Assembly (NCBI RefSeq): GCF_009659625.1
Contig: NZ_VOIW01000002.1
Coordinates: 744,001-808,000, forward strand
From: Pseudomonas haemolytica
GTDB taxonomy: Bacteria; Pseudomonadota; Gammaproteobacteria; Pseudomonadales; Pseudomonadaceae
Length of the DNA: 64,000 nucleotides
Direction of reading: 5' to 3'
Each line of letters begins with the position of its first letter. Position 1 is the first letter of the stretch. The notes beneath the pieces are model-generated. The model worked only from the letters and a program-made list of their open reading frames with translations. It searched no databases and was not told the origin of the DNA. Both the position numbers and the translations under genes were made by a program. Below, piece after piece: positions 57,657-64,000 of the stretch.

Positions 57657-57754
57657 TCAAATGTGGGAGGGGGCTTGCTCCCGATGGCAGTGTGTCAGCA
57701 ATGGATTTTTTGACTGACACACCGCCATCGGGAGCAAGCCCCCTCCCACATTTG
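57657..57754. repeat. REP inverted pair between fliJ and hsbA
   Basis: It has the same arms as the pairs at 47257 and 53675, with GTGTCAG and CTGACAC forming an extra inner stem in the loop. It marks the boundary between the fliE-J operon and the hsb genes. Confidence 0.92.
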
Positions 57755-57768
57755 CCCTGCGTCGTTAG

Positions 57769-58218
57769 TTAGAATTGTTCTTGGCGGGGCAGGCGCTGGG
57801 ACAGTTCATCGAGCAGCTTTTGCTCGCGCTTGTCTTCGAGGGCCCGTGCCTCGTCGATATAGCGCTGCACCAGCTTGCGCAGCCCCTCGACCCGGGCAAA
57901 CGCCTGTTGCCAGGCCTCACGGGCCTTGTCGAGATTGCTCTCATGCCAGGCCAGGCTCTGGCGTTGTTGGCCTACGGCGGTTTCCAACTGAGTAAGAAAG
58001 CCCTGGTAACCCATCAACCATTGGCCGGACACACCTTTACTGCCGCGCTCGATCCACTGCTGCTGGTACTCGCCGCGAAAGCGCTCCAAGTCGCCCAGCT
58101 TGCTTTGGGCCAGGCGCACCTGGCCCTGGAAATAACCCAGGCGTTGCACCGCGGCTTTCTCGGCCTTTTCGGCCATGTCCACCACCGGGGCCAGGCGGGC
58201 GGCGCGGCTGTTGGCCAT
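57769..58218 (-). CDS. fliJ: Flagellar export chaperone FliJ
   Basis: A 149-aa, almost entirely coiled-coil protein rich in Gln, Arg and Glu, which binds the FliI hexamer and the FlhA gate. It starts 3 nt after fliI and is the last gene of the fliEFGHIJ run. Confidence 0.92.
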   Translation of the reverse strand: MANSRAARLAPVVDMAEKAEKAAVQRLGYFQGQVRLAQSKLGDLERFRGEYQQQWIERGSKGVSGQWLMGYQGFLTQLETAVGQQRQSLAWHESNLDKAREAWQQAFARVEGLRKLVQRYIDEARALEDKREQKLLDELSQRLPRQEQF

Positions 58219-58221
58219 GGC

Positions 58222-59580
58222 TTAGCCGCCTGGCGCCGGGGCGAAGATCGAGCCCAGGTGCGATTCACTTTCGGCCATGCTGATCTTGTCGTTGAGGCCC
58301 TGGCGCAGGTAGCTGACCAGTTGCGGTTGCAAGGCAATCGCCAGGTCGGTCTCGCGATCACCGCCCGCCACATAGGCACCGACGCTGATCAGGTCGCGGC
58401 TCTGTTGATAGCGCGACCAGAGTTGCTTGAAATGCTGCGCACGCGCCATGTGCTCCGGCGTGACCACCGCTGGCATGACCCGGCTGATCGACGCCTCGAT
58501 GTCGATGGCGGGGTAATGCCCCTCCTCCGCCAGACGCCGTGACAGCACGATGTGCCCGTCGAGTACGCCCCGCGCCGAGTCGGCAATCGGGTCCTGCTGG
58601 TCATCGCCTTCGGACAATACCGTGTAGAACGCAGTGATCGAGCCGCCGCCGGCCTCGGCATTACCGGCGCGCTCCACCAGCTTGGGCAGCTTGGCGAACA
58701 CCGAGGGTGGGTAACCTTTGGTAGCCGGTGGCTCGCCGATGGCCAGGGCAATTTCCCGCTGGGCCTGGGCGAAACGCGTGAGCGAGTCCATCAGCAACAG
58801 GACGTTCTTGCCCTTGTCGCGAAAATATTCGGCAATGCGTGTGCAGTACATGGCAGCGCGCAGGCGCATCAGTGGTGCATCGTCCGCAGGCGAAGCCACC
58901 ACCACCGAGCGCTTGAGCCCTTCTTCACCAAGGCTGTGCTCGATGAATTCCTTGACCTCACGACCACGCTCACCGATCAGCCCCACCACAATGATGTCGG
59001 CCTCGGTAAAGCGCGTCATCATGCCCAGCAACACCGACTTACCCACGCCGGTACCGGCGAACAGGCCCAGGCGCTGGCCGCGACCGACCGTCAATAAACC
59101 GTTGATGCTGCGAATACCCACGTCCAGCGGCACGCTGATGGGGTTGCGCTTGAGTGGGTTGATGGTGGGCCCATCCATCGGCACCCAATCTTCGGCTTTC
59201 ATGCCACCCTTGCCATCCAACGCGCGACCAGCGCCGTCGAGCACGCGGCCCAGCATGCTCATGCCCATTGGCAGGCGACCGGTATCGGCCAAGGGCACTA
59301 CGCGAGCACCTGGAGCGATGCCGGCGAGGCTGCCCACCGGCATGAGGAAGATCTTGCTGCCGGAAAAGCCCATCACTTCGGCTTCAACCTGCACCGGGTG
59401 GTAGCTGTCGTCGTTGATCACCATGCAGCGGCTGCCCATGGCGGCGCGCAGGCCCTCGGCTTCGAGGGTCAGGCCGACCATGCGCAGCAGGCGCCCTTCG
59501 AGGATCGGCTGGCCAGGCAACTCGGTCGCCTCGGCGTAGCTGCCCAGGCGCTTGGCGAAGCTGGTGCGATCAAGGCGCAT
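58222..59580 (-). CDS. fliI: Flagellar export ATPase FliI
   Basis: A 452-aa F1-like ATPase that energises export. Walker A GTGVGKS lies at about 176-182, Walker B is in [20 protein letters not shown], and [18 protein letters not shown] follows. ATG 59580 ([12 protein letters not shown]) matches the family N-terminus; an upstream TTG adds 6 codons without support. It overlaps fliH by 11 nt. Confidence 0.95.
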   Translation of the reverse strand: MRLDRTSFAKRLGSYAEATELPGQPILEGRLLRMVGLTLEAEGLRAAMGSRCMVINDDSYHPVQVEAEVMGFSGSKIFLMPVGSLAGIAPGARVVPLADTGRLPMGMSMLGRVLDGAGRALDGKGGMKAEDWVPMDGPTINPLKRNPISVPLDVGIRSINGLLTVGRGQRLGLFAGTGVGKSVLLGMMTRFTEADIIVVGLIGERGREVKEFIEHSLGEEGLKRSVVVASPADDAPLMRLRAAMYCTRIAEYFRDKGKNVLLLMDSLTRFAQAQREIALAIGEPPATKGYPPSVFAKLPKLVERAGNAEAGGGSITAFYTVLSEGDDQQDPIADSARGVLDGHIVLSRRLAEEGHYPAIDIEASISRVMPAVVTPEHMARAQHFKQLWSRYQQSRDLISVGAYVAGGDRETDLAIALQPQLVSYLRQGLNDKISMAESESHLGSIFAPAPGG

Positions 59581-60334
59581 CGGGGGCGCCCAGGTCAACG
59601 CTCACGTCAGGCTCTGCCGGATGCAGGGCTTGCTCATGCAGTTGATCAAACAATTTGGCCATGATCTGGCTGATACGGGTTTCCACCGTGGCATCGATAC
59701 GGCTGTGTTCAGTCTCGACACGGCAACCACCGGGCAGTAACGCGGCGTCTTCGACGATGCGCCAGGTTTCTTCATGGCGTTCGCGCAGGGCTTTGACTTG
59801 CTCGAAATCTTGCGGGTTGATGTACAGCCGCACATTGCCGACGCCCAGGGGCAGCAGCTTGAGGGCCTCGCGCATCACGCTTTCGATTTGGCTGGAGTCC
59901 AGCACCAACTCACGCTGGATAACTTGGCGGGCGATGTGCTGCACCAGGCCGACCATGGATTTTTCCAGCTGCGAGTCCTGCTCAGCGATGGGGTCGAACA
60001 GGCTGCCCATCAGGCGCTCCAGACTTGTCAGCTTGGTGGCGAGCGCCTCTTCGGCTTCCTGGCGAACCTTGAGGGTGGTACTGCGAAAGCCGTCTTTTTC
60101 GCCTGCCGCAAAGCCTTCGTTGTAGGCTTCCTGGCGGATGGCTTCCAACTCGTCGAGGGTCAGCGGCTGGACTTCATCCAGCGGCACTTCCTCCATTTCT
60201 GCAGGCGCTTCCTGGATCGGCGCAGGCTCAGGTTCGGGCACATGGGGATCGAAGCTGGGCAACGACCAGATGTCGAACCCGCCCACATCCCGCGCGCGAA
60301 TCAGATCGCTGGGCGTCTCATCTTTGTTCGACAT
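59570..60334 (-). CDS. fliH: Flagellar export protein FliH
   Basis: A 254-aa regulator of FliI. The acidic Pro-rich N-terminus binds the C ring, the middle is coiled coil ([20 protein letters not shown]), and the C-terminal domain contacts FliI. It starts 10 nt after fliG. Confidence 0.93.
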   Translation of the reverse strand: MSNKDETPSDLIRARDVGGFDIWSLPSFDPHVPEPEPAPIQEAPAEMEEVPLDEVQPLTLDELEAIRQEAYNEGFAAGEKDGFRSTTLKVRQEAEEALATKLTSLERLMGSLFDPIAEQDSQLEKSMVGLVQHIARQVIQRELVLDSSQIESVMREALKLLPLGVGNVRLYINPQDFEQVKALRERHEETWRIVEDAALLPGGCRVETEHSRIDATVETRISQIMAKLFDQLHEQALHPAEPDVSVDLGAPDAP

Positions 60335-60344
60335 GGGAGGCGCC

Positions 60345-61361
60345 TTAGATCATTTCTTCGCCGCCCTTCCCGCCGAGAACGATTTCTCCGGCTTCGGCCA
60401 TACGGCGGGCAATGGTGAGGATTTCCTTCTGGGCGGTTTCCACGTCGCTGACGCGTACCGGGCCTTTGGCTTCCAGGTCGTCGCGCAACAGCTCGGACGC
60501 CCGCTTGGACATGTTCTTGAAGATCTTCTCCTTGACGTTTTCGTCCGAACCCTTGAGGGCCAGCACCAGCACGTCGGAGGAGACTTCGCGCAGCAGCGCC
60601 TGGATGCCACGGTCGTCGACATCGGCGAGGTTGTTGAACACGAACATCAGGTCTTCGATCTGGCCGGACAGGGTGTCGTCGATCTCGCGGATCGAGTCCA
60701 TCAACTGGCCTTCGACCGAGCTGTCGAGGAAGTTCATGATGTCGGCCGCACGCTTGATACCACCCAGGGTGGTGCGCGAGGCATTCGAGTTGCCGGAAAA
60801 CTGCTTCTCGAGAATCGTGTTCAGCTCTTTCAGCGCCGCCGGCTGCACGGTGTTCAGCGACGACACGCGCAGGATGATGTCCAGGCGCACTTTATGGTCG
60901 AAGTGGCCGAGTACTTCGCCAGCCTGGTCCGGGTCCAGGTAAGCCACGACAATCGCCTGGATCTGCGGGTGTTCGTAGCGGATCACGTCGGCCACCGCAC
61001 GCGGTTCCATCCATTTGAGGCTGTCCAGGCCACTGGTGTTGCCGCCCAGCAGGATGCGGTCGATCAGGCCGTTGGCCTTGTCTTCGCCCAGTGCCGAGGT
61101 GAGCATCTTGCGGATATAGCTGTCGGAGCCAACGCCCAGGCTGGTCTGGTCGCCGACGATCTCGACGAACTCACTCATCACCTGCTCGACTTGCTCGCGG
61201 TGCACATTGCGCATCTGCGCCATGGCCACGCCCACACGCTGAACCTCTTTAGGGCCCATATGGCGCAGCACTTGGGCGGCGTCGGTTTCACCCAGGGACA
61301 GCAGCAGGACTGCAGCTTTGTCGACCCGGGAAAGCTTGGCCACAGCGGCTCGATCATTCAT
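60345..61361 (-). CDS. fliG: Flagellar motor switch protein FliG
   Basis: A 338-aa C-ring protein that contacts the stators. The N-domain binds FliF and the middle domain has EHPQIQAIVVAYLDPDQAGE. The C-domain carries the charged torque helix (RGIQALLREVSSDVLVLALK). It overlaps fliF by 8 nt. Confidence 0.95.
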   Translation of the reverse strand: MNDRAAVAKLSRVDKAAVLLLSLGETDAAQVLRHMGPKEVQRVGVAMAQMRNVHREQVEQVMSEFVEIVGDQTSLGVGSDSYIRKMLTSALGEDKANGLIDRILLGGNTSGLDSLKWMEPRAVADVIRYEHPQIQAIVVAYLDPDQAGEVLGHFDHKVRLDIILRVSSLNTVQPAALKELNTILEKQFSGNSNASRTTLGGIKRAADIMNFLDSSVEGQLMDSIREIDDTLSGQIEDLMFVFNNLADVDDRGIQALLREVSSDVLVLALKGSDENVKEKIFKNMSKRASELLRDDLEAKGPVRVSDVETAQKEILTIARRMAEAGEIVLGGKGGEEMI

Positions 61362-63129
61362 CTGCGTTAATCCACTCTTTCACGACCTGGGCCACACGGC
61401 CCGGGTCTTCTGCCACCAGACTCTTGATTGCGTTCAACTGAGCGTCATAGCCTTCGCTCGGGCTTGGCAACAGGATGCTTTGCGGGCCGCCGAGGCTGAC
61501 GCGGTCGTTGGCCAGTTCGCCATCCAGGCCGCCCATGCCACCCAGCTCGACGTCGCCACCGGCCAAGGCCAGCTGTTTCTTGCCGCCACCGGTGATGTTG
61601 TTGAGCACCGGGCGCAGCACGCCAAATACCAGCACCAGGATGAACAACACCCCCAGTACTTGCTTGACGATGTCCCAGAACCACGGCTGGGTGTAGAACG
61701 CCGGGTCGGCAATCACTTCACCGCGTTCGGCGGAGAACGGCATATTGATCACGCTGACGCTGTCACCACGGCTGGCATCAAAACCGACGGCGTCCTGCAC
61801 CAGGCGGGTGAAGCGCGCCAATTCGTCAGCGGTCCACGGTGCGCGGGTCACGGCGCCGTCAGCGGCATTGACCTTGACCTGGTCATCGACCACTACCGAC
61901 ACCGACAGGCGATTGATCTTGCCCTGCTGCTGTTTGGTGTGGCTGATGGAACGGTCGAGCTCGAAGTTCTTGGTGGACTGGTTACGCTTGTCCGCTGGGT
62001 ACGGTGCGAGCATTGGCTGGCCGGTGGCCGGGTCCATGATCTGCTGGCCGTTGGCGTCAAGCAGCGGCTGGCCAGGCTGGATCGCGCTGGCAGTCGCGGC
62101 GGCGCCACCGGTGGTCTGCGGTGCCGAGGCTGGCGCCGGTGGCTGGTTGCTCAGAGCCCCCGGCACACCTTGCGGGCCATTGCTGGCAGTACGTTGTTCG
62201 CTGGTGGACTGCTCGCTGCGCAGGGCCGGCTGGTCAGGGTTGAATTGCTCGGAGGTCGACTCGACGGCGCTGAAGTCCACGTCGGCGGACACTTCGGCCT
62301 TGTAGCGGTCATTGCCCAATACCGGTTGCAGGATGTTGTGCACGCGTTGGGTAAGCATGCTTTCCATGCGCCGGCTGTAATCGAACTGCTTGCCGGCCTG
62401 GGTCAGCGCGGAGTTTTCCGCCATGTCAGAGAGCAGGTTGCCCTTCTGGTCGACCACGGTGATTTGCGACTTGCTCAATTCGGGAACGCTGGTGGCCACC
62501 AGGTTGACGATCGCCAGCACCTGGCCAGGCTCCAGGGAACGGCCGGAAAACAGTTCAACCAGTACCGAGGCGCTAGGCTTGCGTTCGTCACGCACGAACA
62601 CCGAGCTTTTCGGAATCGCCAGGTGCACACGGGCACCCTTGACGTTATTCAGGCTGGAGATGGTGCGCGCCAGTTCGCCTTCCAGGCCACGACGGTAGCG
62701 GGTGGCTTCCATGAACTGGCTGGTACCCAGGCCCTGGTCCTTGTCGAGGATTTCAAAGCCGATATTGCTGTCGGACGGCGTCACGCCAGCAGCGGCCAAT
62801 TTCATCCGCGCACGGGCCACATCATCGGCCTTGACCAGCAGGGCCCCGGAGTTGGGCTCCACGGTGTAGGCGATGTCGGCGGCGGCGAGGGTTTCCATGA
62901 TCTGCTTGGAATCCATGCCCGCCAGGCTGCCGTACAGCGGCCGGTAATCGGGTTGTTGCGACCACAACACCACGGCAAAACCAATCGCCACGCTGGCAGC
63001 CAGGCCGACCATCAGGCCCACCTGACGCAGCATGGTCATTTCCGAGAGGTTTTCCAGGAAAGACAGGCCAAACAACGGCGGCTTGCCGTCGGCCTTGGCG
63101 GGTAGGTTGTCGGAGACTGCTTCTGCCAT
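61354..63129 (-). CDS. fliF: Flagellar MS-ring protein FliF
   Basis: A 591-aa ring protein with two transmembrane helices (about 35-55 and 465-485) flanking a large periplasmic part. Ring-building motifs include YRPLYGSLAGMDSKQIMETL and ARVHLAIPKSSVFVRDERKP. The C-terminal tail binds FliG. Confidence 0.95.
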   Translation of the reverse strand: MAEAVSDNLPAKADGKPPLFGLSFLENLSEMTMLRQVGLMVGLAASVAIGFAVVLWSQQPDYRPLYGSLAGMDSKQIMETLAAADIAYTVEPNSGALLVKADDVARARMKLAAAGVTPSDSNIGFEILDKDQGLGTSQFMEATRYRRGLEGELARTISSLNNVKGARVHLAIPKSSVFVRDERKPSASVLVELFSGRSLEPGQVLAIVNLVATSVPELSKSQITVVDQKGNLLSDMAENSALTQAGKQFDYSRRMESMLTQRVHNILQPVLGNDRYKAEVSADVDFSAVESTSEQFNPDQPALRSEQSTSEQRTASNGPQGVPGALSNQPPAPASAPQTTGGAAATASAIQPGQPLLDANGQQIMDPATGQPMLAPYPADKRNQSTKNFELDRSISHTKQQQGKINRLSVSVVVDDQVKVNAADGAVTRAPWTADELARFTRLVQDAVGFDASRGDSVSVINMPFSAERGEVIADPAFYTQPWFWDIVKQVLGVLFILVLVFGVLRPVLNNITGGGKKQLALAGGDVELGGMGGLDGELANDRVSLGGPQSILLPSPSEGYDAQLNAIKSLVAEDPGRVAQVVKEWINADE

Positions 63130-63145
63130 GACTTAAATCTCGTCC

Positions 63146-63475
63146 TTAAACCGGCATCTGCATGATGTCTTGATAAGCCTGAACCAGCTTGTTACGCACT
63201 TGGGTCAAGGCCTGGAAGGACACACTGGCCTTTTGCGAGGCGACCATCACATCGGTGAGGTCCACGCCGCTTTTACCGATCTCGAATGCAGTCGCCAACT
63301 GGCTGGAAGCCTGCTGGGTATCACTGACTTTATTGATTGCCTGGCCGAGCATGTCGGCAAAACTGCTTTGGCCCAATTCCGGCGCTGACGCGACGGATTT
63401 CGGTTGAGCCATGGCATCCATTTGCATGGAGCGCATATCCAACATCAACCGATTGAACTCAATACCCTGGCTCAT
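63146..63475 (-). CDS. fliE: Flagellar hook-basal body protein FliE
   Basis: A 109-aa junction protein between the MS ring and rod. It has the family C-terminus [20 protein letters not shown]. It is the first gene of the fliEFGHIJ operon, behind a strong RpoN promoter. Confidence 0.95.
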   Translation of the reverse strand: MSQGIEFNRLMLDMRSMQMDAMAQPKSVASAPELGQSSFADMLGQAINKVSDTQQASSQLATAFEIGKSGVDLTDVMVASQKASVSFQALTQVRNKLVQAYQDIMQMPV

Positions 63476-63536
63476 GACCTTCTCTCTCCGACGACCCGCA
63501 ATTTTTTGACACTACGCAGCGGTTACTAGGGGTGGT

Positions 63537-63552
63537 AGCAACAAGGGTGCCA
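63537..63552 (-). promoter_or_regulatory. RpoN promoter of the fliE operon
   Basis: The minus strand reads TGGCACCCTTGTTGCT: a perfect TGGCAC -24 and TTGCT -12. It lies about 65 nt upstream of fliE. Confidence 0.9.
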
Positions 63553-63606
63553 GCTCTGTAGCAACTCGTAAGAAAAGGCGACAAAGCTTGTCGACCTTGT
63601 TACCGG

Positions 63607-64000
63607 TTAGGTGGCGAAAAGATACGCTTCCACATCCATACCGGCGTCGCGCATCTGCGCCAGCTTGTAGCGCAAGGTGCGCGGGCTGATGCCCAGGCGC
63701 TCGGCCGCTTCTTTGCGGCGGCCGCGTTCGGCGCGCAGGGTGTCGATGATCATCTGGAATTCGCGGCGACGCAGGTCATCCCCCAAGGCGCCGGCTGACT
63801 CAGCCTCGGCGACCAGCGGGGCCGGCGCCAGGCTTGGCAACGGTGCAACCCCATTGCCCATGGCCAGGCAGAAGTCTTGCGGCTGGATCAAACCACCCTG
63901 CTGCAAAATCAGCGCACGCTGGATCGCATTGTCCAGTTCGCGCACGTTACCGGGCCATGGGTAGCTGACCAGGCAGGCCTGGGCCTCGGCCGACAGCCGC
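63607..64000 (-). CDS. fleR: Flagellar response regulator FleR, C-terminal part
   Basis: The last about 130 residues of a sigma-54 enhancer-binding protein, cut by the window edge. The end of the AAA+ domain ([20 protein letters not shown]) and a Fis-type HTH ([20 protein letters not shown]) are visible. Its place directly upstream of fliE is that of FleR, the partner of FleS in P. aeruginosa. FleQ is a less likely alternative, as it would lie further upstream. Confidence 0.85.
   Translation of the reverse strand, partial: RLSAEAQACLVSYPWPGNVRELDNAIQRALILQQGGLIQPQDFCLAMGNGVAPLPSLAPAPLVAEAESAGALGDDLRRREFQMIIDTLRAERGRRKEAAERLGISPRTLRYKLAQMRDAGMDVEAYLFAT

Noticed and set aside
23324-57754. CRISPR-like repeats
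   Set aside because: The recurring sequences are paired inverted REP elements at scattered sites, not regularly spaced direct repeats.

Overview
The window is Pseudomonas DNA, most likely from the P. fluorescens group. This rests on a pyoverdine chromophore locus (pvdL-pvdG next to the sigma factor gene pvdS), a Pseudomonas-type flagellar/chemotaxis cluster with FleN, FlhF, MotC/MotD and FleR, high GC with C-ended codons, and paired REP sequences built on GTGGGAGGGGGCTTGC. No rRNA, tRNA, CRISPR array, insertion sequence or prophage gene was seen.

Layout. 1-672 is a frameshifted gene for an Ig-like repeat protein that runs off the left edge. 836-15404 is the pyoverdine block: the very large NRPS PvdL, the type II thioesterase PvdG, and the divergent iron-starvation sigma factor PvdS, with a Fur-like site and a PvdS-type promoter between them. 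15445-16233 is a periplasmic solute-binding protein. 16326-25314 is an acyclic terpene (citronellol/geraniol) catabolic cluster, atuR and atuABCDEF, with two palindromic operators between atuR and atuA. 25388-27130 holds an exonuclease, a PpnP-type phosphorylase and a MOSC protein. 27169-31901 carries cheV behind a FliA-type promoter, a degenerate HPt-like gene, a NarL-type histidine kinase/regulator pair, and a YegS-like lipid kinase converging on the regulator gene. 31902-32654 is a gene-free island of nested inverted repeats.

From 32655 to the right edge nearly everything is one long flagellar/chemotaxis region transcribed leftward. From the right edge it reads fleR (partial), fliEFGHIJ, hsbA-hsbR-hptB, fliK, fliLMNOPQR, flhB, an island of four small cold-shock-domain genes, flhA, flhF, fleN, fliA, cheYZAB, motCD, parC, a cheW-like gene, cheW and a DUF2802 gene. 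Good RpoN -24/-12 sequences precede fliE, fliK and fliL, and a weaker one precedes flhA. Gene products cover export (FlhAB, FliOPQR, FliHIJ), basal body and switch (FliEFGMN), hook-length control (FliK), polar placement and number (FlhF, FleN), late sigma factor (FliA) and chemotaxis.

The least explained element is the island between flhB and flhA (46860-48200). It holds one normal CspA-like gene and three divergent cold-shock-domain genes. The three divergent genes each have the same oriented palindrome, CTGTCAA-NN-TTGACAGTAG, 68-89 nt upstream of the start codon. A fourth copy, in the same orientation, lies 93 nt upstream of the unrelated Ig-like gene more than 46 kb away. This looks like a small regulon controlled by an unidentified DNA-binding protein and is the best candidate here for an undescribed system.
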